64,000 bases of DNA from Haloarcula marismortui ATCC 43049 (GTDB taxonomy: Archaea; Halobacteriota; Halobacteria; Halobacteriales; Haloarculaceae). Shown piece by piece: positions 40,254 through 49,727 of the stretch. The stretch's first letter is position 1. Every line of letters starts with the position of its first letter. A model generated the notes under the pieces. It saw only the letters and a list, made by a program, of their open reading frames with translations, was not told where the DNA came from and made no database searches. The translations under genes and the position numbers were made by a program. The stretch spans positions 2,294,001 through 2,358,000 of the forward strand of contig NC_006396.1 of assembly GCF_000011085.1 (NCBI RefSeq), read 5' to 3'.

Positions 40254-42020
40254 TCAGTCGTCCGCCGAAATCGGCTGGCCCTCGGCGTCGGTCGGGGCCG
40301 GGCTTTCGCCGTCGTCGAAGGGATACCACGATTGCTTGCCGTCGGCCAGACATGGGTCGGTGTACCCCTCGACTTCCTCCGGTTCGGCCAGCTCGACGAT
40401 TGTTTCGTGGCCGGTGGCGTCGACCCACTCCCGGAAGGTCTGCCCCTCCGAGCGAAGCGCGGCGTATGCCTCAACGATGTTGGCAATCATGCCCGGCACC
40501 TCGTCAGCAGGGACGCGCTGGCGGACCCACTCGATGAACGTCGGCTCCGCGCCGATACCGCCGCCGACACCGATATCGACGGCTTCGACCATCTGGCCGT
40601 CCTTGCGGGCGCGCATCCCCTGTAAGCCGATGTCGGCTGTCATCGCTTGACCGCAGTCAGCCGTACAGCCCGAGAAGTGCATTTTGATGCGGTCAACATC
40701 ATCGGGCACATCGACGTTGTCACCGAGCCAGCGGAGCAGGCGAGCCATCCGCGCCTTTGTCTCGGTGAGCGCGAGTGAACAGAACTCCGTTCCGGTACAG
40801 GCCATCGCCCCCTGAACAAACGGGTTCGGCTCGGGCGAGTGTTTGTCCAGTAGCGGCTCGTTGAGGAGATTCGAAATGTTCCCGTCGGGGACGTCCATGA
40901 TGACTGGGTTCTGTCGGCGGGTCAGGCGCACTTCGCCGGAGCCGTAGGCGTCGGCGAGGTCCGCGAGTTCGATGGTGTCCTCTGCGGAGAGTCGGCCCAC
41001 GGGCACCGAGAGCCCGACGTAGTTCTTCCCGTCTTGCTGGTCGTAGACGCCGACGTGGTCGTGGGCACCGTGTTCAGCAGACTTGCCGGCGTTGTACGTA
41101 TACTCCCCGCGGAAGTCAGTGCCAGCGGTTTCAAACTCGAAATCCAGCCGCTCGTCAAGTTCCTCGCGGATGGCGTCGGTCCCATGTTCGTCGACGAAAA
41201 ACCGGGCGCGGTTCTTCGAGCGGTTCTGACGGTTGCCCGCCTCGTGGTAGTACTCGACAAAAGCACGGACCGTCTCGACGGCGTGTTCGGGCCGGATGAA
41301 CAGGTCCAGCGGACGGGCCTCGCGGGGTTCGCGACCACCGAGGCCGCCGCCGACGCGGACGTTGAACCCCTCGATTTCCTCGCCGTCAATGAACTTGTGG
41401 GCCGGCTCCAGCCCGATGTCGTTGATGCTGTCCTGGGCACACCCCTGCTTGCACCCCGTCACCGAGATGTTGAACTTCCGGGGCATATTGGAGAGGTCGT
41501 TGTCGTCGCGGATGGTCTCCTGAATCTCGTCGAGAATCGGGCGAGACGCGACGTACTCCTCGGCCTTGCCGGCGACCGGACAACCGGAGATGTTCCGCAT
41601 CGTGTCCCCGCCCGCAGAGCGCGAGGAAACGCCGACGGCTTCGAGTTTCTCCCAGATTTCCGGGATGTCTTCGAGTTTGAGCCAGTGCAGTTGGATGGAC
41701 TGTCGTGTCGTGAAATCAATCCAGCCGTTTCCGAACTCAGGGTTCTCCGCTGGCCCCTTCGCGTAGTCGCGGGCGACTTCGCCGATAGCCCGGAGCTGGT
41801 CGGGCTCCAGAACGCCGCCGCAATTTGTCAGCCGCATCATGAAATACGACTCTTGTCCGCCGCGGTGGTGGAAGACACCCCAGAACTTGAACCGCGAGAA
41901 CCACTTCTCGCGTTCGTCCTCGGGAATCGAGTCCCAGCCTTTCTCGGCGAACTCCTCTAGTTTCTCCCGTACCTCATCACCGTACAGCTCCGCCTTGTAC
42001 TCCTCTTTTTTATGTGCCAT
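40254..42020 (-). CDS. nirA: Ferredoxin-dependent assimilatory nitrite reductase
   Basis: The 588-aa protein has the duplicated nitrite/sulfite reductase layout. The shared [4Fe-4S]/siroheme ligands are CTGTEFCSLALTETK and FSGCTADCGQAMTAD (Cys-x5-Cys and Cys-x3-Cys). The ferredoxin-binding half-domain is at the N-terminus (LTNCGGVLEPDQLRAIGEVA). It reduces nitrite to ammonium with six electrons from ferredoxin. Haloarchaeal sulfite reductase paralogues look alike, but the location beside nasA and a nitrate transporter points to nitrite. Length is normal. It is followed 2 bp later by a 33-aa ORF. Confidence 0.95.
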   Translation of the reverse strand: MAHKKEEYKAELYGDEVREKLEEFAEKGWDSIPEDEREKWFSRFKFWGVFHHRGGQESYFMMRLTNCGGVLEPDQLRAIGEVARDYAKGPAENPEFGNGWIDFTTRQSIQLHWLKLEDIPEIWEKLEAVGVSSRSAGGDTMRNISGCPVAGKAEEYVASRPILDEIQETIRDDNDLSNMPRKFNISVTGCKQGCAQDSINDIGLEPAHKFIDGEEIEGFNVRVGGGLGGREPREARPLDLFIRPEHAVETVRAFVEYYHEAGNRQNRSKNRARFFVDEHGTDAIREELDERLDFEFETAGTDFRGEYTYNAGKSAEHGAHDHVGVYDQQDGKNYVGLSVPVGRLSAEDTIELADLADAYGSGEVRLTRRQNPVIMDVPDGNISNLLNEPLLDKHSPEPNPFVQGAMACTGTEFCSLALTETKARMARLLRWLGDNVDVPDDVDRIKMHFSGCTADCGQAMTADIGLQGMRARKDGQMVEAVDIGVGGGIGAEPTFIEWVRQRVPADEVPGMIANIVEAYAALRSEGQTFREWVDATGHETIVELAEPEEVEGYTDPCLADGKQSWYPFDDGESPAPTDAEGQPISADD

Positions 42021-42448
42021 CTTCGCGCACCCTCGCTCTTGATAGATGTGGTTTTTTATCTCCCATAGGTATCTGAATGTCCGCTAATTCACGTCTAAGT
42101 ACTGAGTTTGATTCCTTATAACGCTATTCGTTAAAGAAATAAAGAGTAAGAGATCGTTAGGAAACGGCCGTCCAGAATTATACCGTCTGAGAGGTGTTTA
42201 AAGAGGTTATACACTGCCCCGGCGACAGAGGTGAAACCGCAGGACGGCAATCGGTTGTCCGGTCGAGTTCGGGACTGTGCGTCGGGGACGCTCCGCGGGC
42301 GTGATTCGCCCGACCGGGGCGCGACCCCGTAGAACTGAGGTGTCGGTCGCGCGCGAGCCGAACCGACGAGGGACGCGACACACCGGCCTGTTCAGTGCGT
42401 CACGCGTGCGGAAAAGAGAAAGAACGGCTCGTTCGAGAGCGATGAGCG
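42021..42448. other. Intergenic region between narK-type gene and nirA
   Basis: The 428-bp gap holds the 3' end of the transporter transcript and the nirA promoter. Near nirA the DNA is AT-rich; the minus strand has GTTATAAGG at about 42115-42123 as a TATA candidate. Further out there is a GC-rich stretch with a perfect stem CGGGCG-TGATT-CGCCCG at about 42297-42313. No gene is supported; frames on both strands are short and lack conserved character. Confidence 0.5.
42412..42440 (-). terminator. Possible terminator of the nitrate transporter gene
   Basis: On the minus strand, just after the stop at 42449, GCTC-TCGAAC-GAGC forms a short stem followed by a T-rich CGTTCTTTCTCTTTT. It fits a weak archaeal T-rich terminator. 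Confidence 0.35.
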
Positions 42449-43771
42449 TCAGTCGTCGCCGGAGGCGACGGTGGTGCCTTCCTGCGTGCTTCCGACGAAC
42501 CCAGCCGTGTTAGCGACTTTCGCGATTTCCGGCTGGAACACCCATGCAGACAGCAACACAATCGGAATCATGGTAACGGCGGCCACGGAATACCCCAGGT
42601 GGAGGTTCGCCAACCACGGCGCGGAGTAAAACAGCGGGTAGACAATCCCACCGACAGTGCCGACGCCGCCGACGACACCGGCGACCGAGCCAGAGTCGTT
42701 GGGGAACATCGCAGGCACCTGCGCGAAGATAGCGCCCTCAGCCCAGGCACAGCCCGTGCCCACGAGGAAGCCGATGACGACCGCGTTCAGCAGGACCCCG
42801 GAGAGGCCGGCCAGCGTCATGGCGAACATCATCACCACAATAAAGCAGAGCCCGAGGAACGTCCACTGCTCGCGGTACTGGCCCTTGAAGAACGGCAGGA
42901 GGTTCTTCTCCTTGCGGGCCAGCAGGTCACTGCCGTAGCCGCCAAAGGGCCGGAGCAGTCCCGCAGCAATCGAGAACGTCGCAGCGAAGGTGCTCGCGAT
43001 GACGAGGTTGTCCTGGTTGAACGCCTCGCGGTAGTAGGTGGCGAGCCACCCGTTCATCGACAGTTCGAGGCCAAAAGACATGATGTACGCGGCGGCAAGG
43101 ACGACAGTGCCGTACCGCGTGGCCGTGTGCAGCCAGCCTTTGAAGTTGGTGTTCTCTTTGGTCGCCTGGCGTTTCGCCTCGGTCTTGGCGGCCTCGCCGA
43201 GTGTGTAGTAGGCGATTGCGAGGAGGATGGAGACGATGCCGGTGTAGAAGAACGCGGCTCGCCAGTTGGTCGAGAACAGCGGCCCGTTCCACCCGGACCC
43301 GAACACGCGAGGGAGAATCAGCGCGCCGCCGGCGGCGCCGGCGTTCCCGACACCGGCGTAGATGCCCTCCGCCAGACCGAGGTTCTCCTCCTCGAACCAC
43401 TCGGCGACGTGCTGGATGCCGATGACGAACGTGATGCCGGCCGTCGCCACGATGAGTCGGAGCACGAAGAACACGGAGTAGTCCTGTGCGAAGGCGCTCC
43501 CGATCGAGAACACACCAACGTAGGCCAGCACGATGGCAAAGATGGCCGGTGCACCGAACTTATCCGAGAGCCAGCCGGTGAGCATTCGGCCAAACGGAGC
43601 CATCCAGATGGCCGAACTCGCCAGAATCCCGATCTCCGCCGTCGACAGTCCGAACTCCTCGGCCATCGGGCCAGTAAACGGCGCGAACGAGAACCAAATA
43701 AGGAACGAGAAATTGAAGCCGATGGTCGCCAGCAGCAGCGTCCGGTACTTCGTCATCTTGATCAGTCCCAT
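42449..43771 (-). CDS. narK: NarK/NasA-type nitrate/nitrite MFS transporter
   Basis: The 440-aa protein has 12 predicted helices and begins [20 protein letters not shown]. The nitrate signature [13 protein letters not shown] (first motif, around residue 145) and [15 protein letters not shown] (second motif, around residue 370) are typical of the NNP subfamily, together with the MFS loop [13 protein letters not shown] and Arg residues in helix 2. It imports nitrate and/or exports nitrite. It lies between nasA and nirA on one strand, each with its own intergenic region of about 400 bp. MTKYR five codons in is an alternative start. Confidence 0.93.
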   Translation of the reverse strand: MGLIKMTKYRTLLLATIGFNFSFLIWFSFAPFTGPMAEEFGLSTAEIGILASSAIWMAPFGRMLTGWLSDKFGAPAIFAIVLAYVGVFSIGSAFAQDYSVFFVLRLIVATAGITFVIGIQHVAEWFEEENLGLAEGIYAGVGNAGAAGGALILPRVFGSGWNGPLFSTNWRAAFFYTGIVSILLAIAYYTLGEAAKTEAKRQATKENTNFKGWLHTATRYGTVVLAAAYIMSFGLELSMNGWLATYYREAFNQDNLVIASTFAATFSIAAGLLRPFGGYGSDLLARKEKNLLPFFKGQYREQWTFLGLCFIVVMMFAMTLAGLSGVLLNAVVIGFLVGTGCAWAEGAIFAQVPAMFPNDSGSVAGVVGGVGTVGGIVYPLFYSAPWLANLHLGYSVAAVTMIPIVLLSAWVFQPEIAKVANTAGFVGSTQEGTTVASGDD

Positions 43772-44162
43772 GCCGACACCTCAGTTACGGACTGCACGCC
43801 ATTTACGATTATTACCGGTTTTTTGTCCACCAATTCTATTATATTTTGGATGTGTGACCACATCAGTACATGATAGGCAAAAGACTCGTCATTTAATAAC
43901 AGTACCCCTTTACATAACGGCTATTCTAAAGCGCCTGAGTGGAAAGGTAGCAAATATATCATCGGATATCACCTGTTTAAGGCCATTGAACGCCCACCAC
44001 ACGAGTGTATAGTTGGACATACATTGGGTTATTTCACACTGAGTGAGATGTCATCATGCAGACGAACTAACTGGGCTGCGTGGTAGCTGGACGCCTGTCA
44101 GCTGTACGGCTTTCGGGACTTTCGCCACCGCGAGTATCAGGTCTCAGCTACAGCCAACAGTA
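43772..44162. other. Intergenic region between nasA and the nitrate transporter gene
   Basis: The 391-bp gap contains the transporter promoter. The minus strand is AT-rich from about 43835 to 43930 (AAAATATAATAG at 43838-43849 is the best TATA candidate). ATAACAGT at 43896-43903 also occurs in the nasA palindrome. The half near nasA has no gene or clear terminator. Confidence 0.5.
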
Positions 44163-46268
44163 TCAGTCAGCCGTCGCCGGCGACAGTTCCGCCTCGGCTG
44201 CAACGAGGCGGGCAGCACACTGTTTGAAGTTCGGCTCGTCGGACTGGGGGTCCCGGTCTGAAAGCGTCAGCCGGTTCGTCGCCGGATGGTGGATCGGCAG
44301 CCAGACCATCCCGCGGGGAACGCCCGCATCGCGGTCGATGTCGACTGTCGCAGAGCCGCGACGGGTCTCGACGGTCAGTGTCTCGTCGGTGACGAGTTCG
44401 CTGTGTTCCGCAACCGTCTCGGGGTGGATGCGGGCCACCAGGGCCCCGGCCTCGCCGCCGCGGGAGCGGACACCGGTGTTGTATCCGTCGGCCTCGCGGG
44501 CGGTGGTCAGCGTCAGCGGGTAGTCGTCGTCGGTCGGCTCCGGAAGCGTCCCCTGGCGGCCGGTCGAGAACTGCGCGCGGCCCGAGGAGGTCGGGAACGA
44601 CCACGACTCGTCGTCGTAGTAGCGGTAGCCGCCGGCGCTGTCGTCGTCGGGCGCGGGCCACCGCACGGCGTGGCTGTCGTCGAGGCGCTCGTAGGTGATG
44701 CCCGAGCAATCAGCGACCGTCCCCTCTGTGAGGGCGGTGAACTCATCGAACACAGCCGACGGGTTCGGCGACGTGGACTCGAACAGCCCGGGAAACAGCC
44801 GCGAACCGATGGTAGCGATGATGTCAAGGTCCGATCTGACACCGCTTGGCACGTCGGTCGCCGACCGGACGCGGGAGATGGTCCGCTCCATGTTCGTTGT
44901 CGTGCCGTCGCTTTCGCCCCACGTCGCGGCCGGCAAGACCACGTCGGCAATCTCCGTCGTTTCGGTGTGGAAGGCGTCCTGTACGACGACGAAGGCGTCT
45001 TCCAGTGTCTCGCGGACGCTCTCGGACTCGGGCATCCCGGCAACGGGATTGGTGGCGACAGCCCAGACGGCCTCGGGTTCGCCTTCGAGCATCCCGACCG
45101 GGCCGGGACCGGTGTCGTCGGGGAGGCGGTCCACCGGCACGTCCCAGTGGTCGGCGACGAGGCGGCGGTGGTCCGGGTCCTCGAAGGCCCGCTGGCCAGG
45201 CCAAGTTCCTTTCGAGGAGCAGATGCGGGTCCCCATGGAGTTGGCCTGGCCGGTCAGCGAGAACGGGCCGCCGCCGGGTCGAAGGTTCCCCGTCGCCAGC
45301 GTCAGGTCGATGAGCGCCCGTGCGGTCTCGGTCCCCTGAACGTGCTGATTGATGCCCATGCCCCAGTAGATGAGCGCCTGCTGGTCCATCGCGTCGGCAA
45401 GCAGGTCCACCTCGGCCATCTCGATGCCGGCCTCGTCGGCCGCGTCATCGGCATCGGGCAGCGTCGCAAGCAGGTCCTCGAACCCGTCGGTCGCTTCATC
45501 GACGAACTCGCGGTCGACCCGCCCTGTTTCGACGATACGGGCAAGGACGGCGCGAGCCAGTGCGAGGTCCTTCCCCGGGTCAGGTGCGACGTGATGTTCG
45601 GCGTTCTCTGCAGTCTCGGAGCGGACAGGGTCGACGACGATGATTTCGACGCCGTCTTCGTCAGCGGACTGCTGAACCCAGCGGAACAGCACGGGGTGGG
45701 CGACCGCCGGGTTCGCCCCCCAGACGACGTGGCGGTCGGCGTCGCTGATGTCGGCGTAGGTACACGGCGGCGCGTCGCTACCGAAGGACTGGTAGTAGGC
45801 GGTGACGGCACTGGCCATACACAGCGTCGTGTTGGCGTCGTAGTTCGTCGTGCCGAAGCCGCCGCGGGCGACCTTCCCCAGCGCGTAAGCGGCCTCGTTG
45901 GTCTGCTGGCCGCTGCCGAGGACGGCGACAGCGTCGGGGTCCTGCTGGTGGACGGCCTGAAGGCCCTCGACGGCGCGAGCCAGCGCCACGTCCCACTGGG
46001 TCTGGCGGAGTTCGCCGTCACTGCGGACCATCGGCCGGGTGAGCCACTCCCCGTCGGGGTCTTTGCTCTCTCGGAGGCCGCGTGCACAGGCGAGACCCTG
46101 GCTGACTGGATGCGCGGCGTCGCCGCGAACAGCGTCGATACCATACCCCTCGTCAGCGCCCTGATGCATGTGGCCACAGCCAACGGCACACCGCATACAC
46201 GTCGTCGGCACCCAGTCGCTCACAGCCGCCCACGCGCCGTCTCGACGCCCATTTGTCCAGTTTGGCAT
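44163..46268 (-). CDS. nasA: Assimilatory nitrate reductase, molybdopterin catalytic subunit
   Basis: The start ATG at 46268 gives MPNWTNGRRDGAWAAVSDWV, 701 aa. The [4Fe-4S] ligands lie in CMRCAVGCGHMHQG and GLACARG near the N-terminus. The bis-MGD oxidoreductase fold follows with GSGQQTNEAAYALGKVARGG and IYWGMGINQHVQGTETARAL, and the dinucleotide-binding C-terminal domain with PLTLTTAREADGYNTG. Length and the lack of an extra [2Fe-2S] or flavin domain fit a ferredoxin-dependent Nas enzyme of the cytoplasm. It reduces nitrate to nitrite for NirA. It is divergent from hemL; a palindrome lies in its promoter. Confidence 0.94.
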   Translation of the reverse strand: MPNWTNGRRDGAWAAVSDWVPTTCMRCAVGCGHMHQGADEGYGIDAVRGDAAHPVSQGLACARGLRESKDPDGEWLTRPMVRSDGELRQTQWDVALARAVEGLQAVHQQDPDAVAVLGSGQQTNEAAYALGKVARGGFGTTNYDANTTLCMASAVTAYYQSFGSDAPPCTYADISDADRHVVWGANPAVAHPVLFRWVQQSADEDGVEIIVVDPVRSETAENAEHHVAPDPGKDLALARAVLARIVETGRVDREFVDEATDGFEDLLATLPDADDAADEAGIEMAEVDLLADAMDQQALIYWGMGINQHVQGTETARALIDLTLATGNLRPGGGPFSLTGQANSMGTRICSSKGTWPGQRAFEDPDHRRLVADHWDVPVDRLPDDTGPGPVGMLEGEPEAVWAVATNPVAGMPESESVRETLEDAFVVVQDAFHTETTEIADVVLPAATWGESDGTTTNMERTISRVRSATDVPSGVRSDLDIIATIGSRLFPGLFESTSPNPSAVFDEFTALTEGTVADCSGITYERLDDSHAVRWPAPDDDSAGGYRYYDDESWSFPTSSGRAQFSTGRQGTLPEPTDDDYPLTLTTAREADGYNTGVRSRGGEAGALVARIHPETVAEHSELVTDETLTVETRRGSATVDIDRDAGVPRGMVWLPIHHPATNRLTLSDRDPQSDEPNFKQCAARLVAAEAELSPATAD

Positions 46269-46319
46269 GATATTACAGTACGTTCGGATGCCATTATCGT
46301 ATTTCCATAGATGAACACA

Positions 46320-46334
46320 CACTGTATAACAGTG
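46320..46334. promoter_or_regulatory. Palindrome upstream of nasA, possible operator
   Basis: CACTGT-ATA-ACAGTG is a perfect inverted repeat with a 3-nt spacer, 52-66 nt upstream of the nasA ATG and about 110 nt upstream of hemL. The spacer overlaps a TATA-like TTATAC on the minus strand. Half-site ATAACAGT also occurs upstream of the nitrate transporter gene. Confidence 0.4.
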
Positions 46335-46445
46335 ACTCTTTACGAAATACTTATTTCAACGGCAAGCGTGTGACATCCGTCCACTAGATTGGAGGCACCG
46401 CGAAGTAACAACAGTTTCTTTCTGACAGCGGTCAAACGGCAGCGT

Positions 46446-47783
46446 ATGAACCACGAGCAGTCACGAGCGCTGTACGACCGCGCCCTGTCGGTGCTGTCGG
46501 GCGGCGTCAACTCCTCCGTGCGAGCGACGCGGCCCTATCCGTTCTTCGTCGAGAAGGGGGACGGCGGGCACGTCATCGACGCCGACGGCAACCGCTACAT
46601 CGACTTCGTCATGGGCTATGGCCCGCTCCTGTTGGGCCACAGCCTGCCCGAACAGGTCCAGTCGGCCATCCAGCAACACGCCGCTGAGGGGCCGATGTAC
46701 GGCGCGCCCACCGAAGTCGAGGTCGAACTGGCCGAGTTCGTCACCCGACACGTCCCAAGCGTCGAGATGCTCCGGTTCGTCAACAGCGGGACCGAAGCGA
46801 CGGTCTCGGCGGTCCGACTGGCTCGTGGCTACACGGGGCGGGACAAAATCGTCGTGATGCAGAGCGGCTACCACGGCGCACAGGAGTCCACGCTGGTCGA
46901 GGGCGAGGGCGACCACACGGCCCCGTCCAGCCCCGGTATCCCCGAGAGCTTCGCCGAGCACACCCTGACCGTGCCGTTCAACGACGAGGAAGCCGCCCAC
47001 GAGGTGTTCGAGGAACACGGCGACGACATCGCGGCTGTCCTCACCGAACCCATCCTCGGGAACTACGGCATCGTCCACCCGGTCGAGGGCTATCACGACA
47101 CGCTCCGGCAGTTGTGTGACGACCACGGCTCCCTGCTCATCTTCGACGAGGTCATTACCGGCTTCCGCGTCGGCGGTCTCCAGTGTGCCCAGGGCGCGTT
47201 CGACATCGACCCCGACATCACCACCTTTGGGAAGATCGTCGGTGGCGGCTTCCCGGTCGGGGCAATCGGCGGCAAAAGCGAGATCATCGAGCAGTTCACC
47301 CCTGCCGGCGACGTGTTCCAGTCCGGGACCTTCTCCGGCCACCCCGTGACGATGGCGGCCGGCCTGGAGACGTTGCGGTATGCGGCTGAACACGACGTAT
47401 ACGGCCACGTCAACGACCTCGGTGAACGACTCCGAGCAGGCTTGCAGGACATCCTCGAAGACCAAGCTCCCGAGTATACCGTCGTCGGCCGGGATTCGAT
47501 GTTCAAGGTCATCTTCACCCGTGATGGTCCGGATTCGCTCGAGGGGCAATGTGAGGCTGGCTGCCAGCAACAGGAGTCCTGTCCGCGCTTCGAGTACTGT
47601 CCGAAGACCGGCCACGATGTGACACAGGCCGAGACCGAGCGGTGGGAGCGGCTGTTCTGGCCCGCGATGAAAGACCAGGGCGTGTTCCTCACGGCGAACC
47701 AGTTCGAGTCACAGTTCATCTGTGATGCCCACACAGGTGAAGACATTGAGAATGCGCTCGAAGCATACAAAGAGGCGATATGA
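46446..47783 (+). CDS. hemL: Glutamate-1-semialdehyde 2,1-aminomutase
   Basis: The 445-aa PLP enzyme makes 5-aminolevulinate from glutamate-1-semialdehyde. Signatures are [18 protein letters not shown] near the start, [17 protein letters not shown], the cofactor-binding [10 protein letters not shown], and the PLP lysine in [19 protein letters not shown] Cys-rich insert near the end ([20 protein letters not shown]) is unusual and is rich in possible metal ligands. The start ATG at 46446 gives the family N-terminus. It feeds the same pathway as hemB at 27.9 kb and is divergent from nasA. The beta-propeller gene follows after 1 bp. Confidence 0.96.
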   Translation: MNHEQSRALYDRALSVLSGGVNSSVRATRPYPFFVEKGDGGHVIDADGNRYIDFVMGYGPLLLGHSLPEQVQSAIQQHAAEGPMYGAPTEVEVELAEFVTRHVPSVEMLRFVNSGTEATVSAVRLARGYTGRDKIVVMQSGYHGAQESTLVEGEGDHTAPSSPGIPESFAEHTLTVPFNDEEAAHEVFEEHGDDIAAVLTEPILGNYGIVHPVEGYHDTLRQLCDDHGSLLIFDEVITGFRVGGLQCAQGAFDIDPDITTFGKIVGGGFPVGAIGGKSEIIEQFTPAGDVFQSGTFSGHPVTMAAGLETLRYAAEHDVYGHVNDLGERLRAGLQDILEDQAPEYTVVGRDSMFKVIFTRDGPDSLEGQCEAGCQQQESCPRFEYCPKTGHDVTQAETERWERLFWPAMKDQGVFLTANQFESQFICDAHTGEDIENALEAYKEAI

Positions 47784-47784
47784 G

Positions 47785-48588
47785 GTGAGCGACGACGACA
47801 TCGCACTTTCGGAGAAGCGGATGTACGGGGCGAAGCGCCCGGAGACCCACGCGTACGTCGCGTCAGGACTGGGCGTCACCCGTGTCGAGACGGCCGGTGG
47901 CCAGATCGGGCGGTTCAGTCTGAGCGAGCGGTGCAATGCCCGTGATGTGGCCGGGGCGAGCGGCGAAGTCGCGGTCGCCACCGACGAGGACGTGCTCGTG
48001 TTGACCGACGACGGCTTCGTCCCGACCGGGTTCGGGCCGGCCACCGCCGTCGGCTACGACGGCGACGGACTGCTCGCAGCCGGCGACAGCCGCGTCGCTC
48101 GGTACACCGGGGAGTGGCAAGGTATCGGCGAGGTCGCGGACGTCCAGGCCATCGACGGCGACCGCCTCGCTGCGGCCGAGGGCGTGTACGCGCTTCCGTC
48201 GCTCGACCGACTCGGGCTCGTGGACGTGGCCGACGTGTCCGGCGACTACGCCGCGACCGAGAGCGGGCTGTACCGCTACGGAGGCGAGAACGGCGAGTGG
48301 ACCGAGGTGCGGTCTGGCCGGCACGTGGCGGTCGCAAGCGACGGCGAGCAGGTGCACGCTGCCGCGGCGGACGGGCTGTACGAGCTAACCGACGGGTCGT
48401 GGGAGCCGTGTACGCTCCCCGTCGACGAGCGCGTGGTCGACGTGACCCACGGCGACGACACCTACGCTATCACCGAGAACGGGACCTTCCTCGTTGCGAC
48501 TGCGGCCGAGGCGACAGCCGACGGACAGGGCGGCTGGCGACAGCGCTCACTGGGCGTCCCCGATGTCGTCGGCGTCGCCGTCGCCTGA
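47785..48588 (+). CDS. HVO_0234-like beta-propeller protein
   Basis: The likely start is GTG 47785, 1 bp after the hemL stop, giving a 267-aa protein that reads MSDDDIALSEKRMYGAKRPE. The rest is a chain of short repeats, each with an aromatic or Gly-Leu turn and a run such as SGLYRYGGENGEWTEV or DGLYELTDGSWEPCTL, consistent with a beta-propeller. The haloarchaeal family next to hemL is annotated HVO_0234 family beta-propeller; the name is from memory. There is no signal peptide. It may scaffold or regulate tetrapyrrole synthesis; inference only. Confidence 0.82.
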   Translation: MSDDDIALSEKRMYGAKRPETHAYVASGLGVTRVETAGGQIGRFSLSERCNARDVAGASGEVAVATDEDVLVLTDDGFVPTGFGPATAVGYDGDGLLAAGDSRVARYTGEWQGIGEVADVQAIDGDRLAAAEGVYALPSLDRLGLVDVADVSGDYAATESGLYRYGGENGEWTEVRSGRHVAVASDGEQVHAAAADGLYELTDGSWEPCTLPVDERVVDVTHGDDTYAITENGTFLVATAAEATADGQGGWRQRSLGVPDVVGVAVA

Positions 48589-48669
48589 CCGAACACGGCC
48601 CACCCCGGCAGCACCAATCAGTCGCGTGCCTGTCTCACGCGCCACATCCGCTTACGGAACCGAAACAGG

Positions 48670-48676
48670 GTTTAGC
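48670..48676 (+). promoter_or_regulatory. TATA-like box for prs
   Basis: GTTTAGC lies 22-28 nt before the ATG at 48698, with a CGAAA BRE-like word just upstream at 48661-48665. Confidence 0.5.
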
Positions 48677-48697
48677 CCGGGCAGCCACCCACCGGAT

Positions 48698-49555
48698 ATG
48701 ATTATCCCCGGGGCGGACACACAGGCGTTCGCGGCGACCCTCGCCGAGGCGACCGGCGAGCGGCTGGGACGGGTCGAGTACGAACGGTTCCCCGACGGAG
48801 AACACGTCGTTCAGGTCCCAAAAGCAGTCTCCGGCGAGCGTGCCGTCGTCGTCGCCTCAACCGTCGACAGCGACGCACACCTCCAGTTGCTCCAGTTGCA
48901 GGACGCGGCCCGCGAAAGCGGTGCAAGTGAGGTTATCACCGTCATTCCATACATGGGCTACGCCCGTCAGGACGAGGCGTTCAAGCCCGGCGAGCCGGTC
49001 TCCTCGCGGGCAATGGCCCGCGCTATTTCAACGGGAACCGACCGCGTGCTGACGGTAAATCCACACGAGCCGGCCGTCTGTGACTTTTTCGACGTGCCAG
49101 CTACCAACGTTGACGCGGCGAGTGTTCTCGCCGACCCACTGCCTGCGGACCTGCAGGACCCGCTCTTTCTCTCGCCCGACGAAGGCGCAATCGCTCTCGC
49201 GACAACGGTCCGGGACGCATACGGTGAGGGCGAGACGGACTTCTTCGAGAAGGACCGGGACTACAACACCGGCGACATCGAAATCAGCCCCAGCGACGCA
49301 CCGGTCGAGGGCCGGGATGTGGTGCTTGTCGACGACATCATCGCCACCGGGTCGACGATGAGCGAGTCCGTCAGCGTCCTTGACGACCGCGACGCCCAGC
49401 GTGTGTTCGTCAGTTGCGTCCACCCCATGCTCGCCAGCAATGCCCTGACGAAGCTCAACAGTGCCGGCGTCGAAGCCGTCTACGGGACGGACACGCTCGA
49501 ACGCGCCGTCAGCGAGGTCAGCGCCGCGCCGGTCCTCTCGGAGAGGCTGGAATGA
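48698..49555 (+). CDS. prs: Ribose-phosphate diphosphokinase (PRPP synthetase)
   Basis: The 285-aa enzyme makes PRPP from ribose 5-phosphate and ATP. Visible are the substrate/ATP motifs RFPDGEHVVQVP, VIPYMGYARQDEAFKPGEPV (flexible loop region), and the PRPP loop VVLVDDIIATGSTMSESV. Length fits the archaeal class. The start at 48698 is set by the TATA box. PRPP from this enzyme supports upp at 2.6 kb and nucleotide and histidine synthesis. Confidence 0.95.
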   Translation: MIIPGADTQAFAATLAEATGERLGRVEYERFPDGEHVVQVPKAVSGERAVVVASTVDSDAHLQLLQLQDAARESGASEVITVIPYMGYARQDEAFKPGEPVSSRAMARAISTGTDRVLTVNPHEPAVCDFFDVPATNVDAASVLADPLPADLQDPLFLSPDEGAIALATTVRDAYGEGETDFFEKDRDYNTGDIEISPSDAPVEGRDVVLVDDIIATGSTMSESVSVLDDRDAQRVFVSCVHPMLASNALTKLNSAGVEAVYGTDTLERAVSEVSAAPVLSERLE

Positions 49556-49727
49556 TTGGAGCACAGCGCTGTCCGTTTGTACGGCTGGCAGCCAGCAGTC
49601 GAATCACGCGGCGGGCAATCCGATAGTGAACACGGAGCGCAGAGCCGTGTCTGTCGCAGACAGCCCTCAGTACCAATTCTGATAACGTGTCGCAAGGTTG
49701 ATTTCTAGGCAAGCGTTGTGCAGGAAC

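Noticed and set aside
42178-42381. Minus-strand frame of 67 codons in the gap between the nitrate transporter and nirA
   Set aside because: The peptide is Ser/Arg/Pro-rich with no acidic bias and spans a GC-rich hairpin; unlikely to be coding.
44286-46310. Plus-strand frame of 674 codons opposite nasA
   Set aside because: Shadow of the nasA coding strand; no domain and no promoter or coupling.
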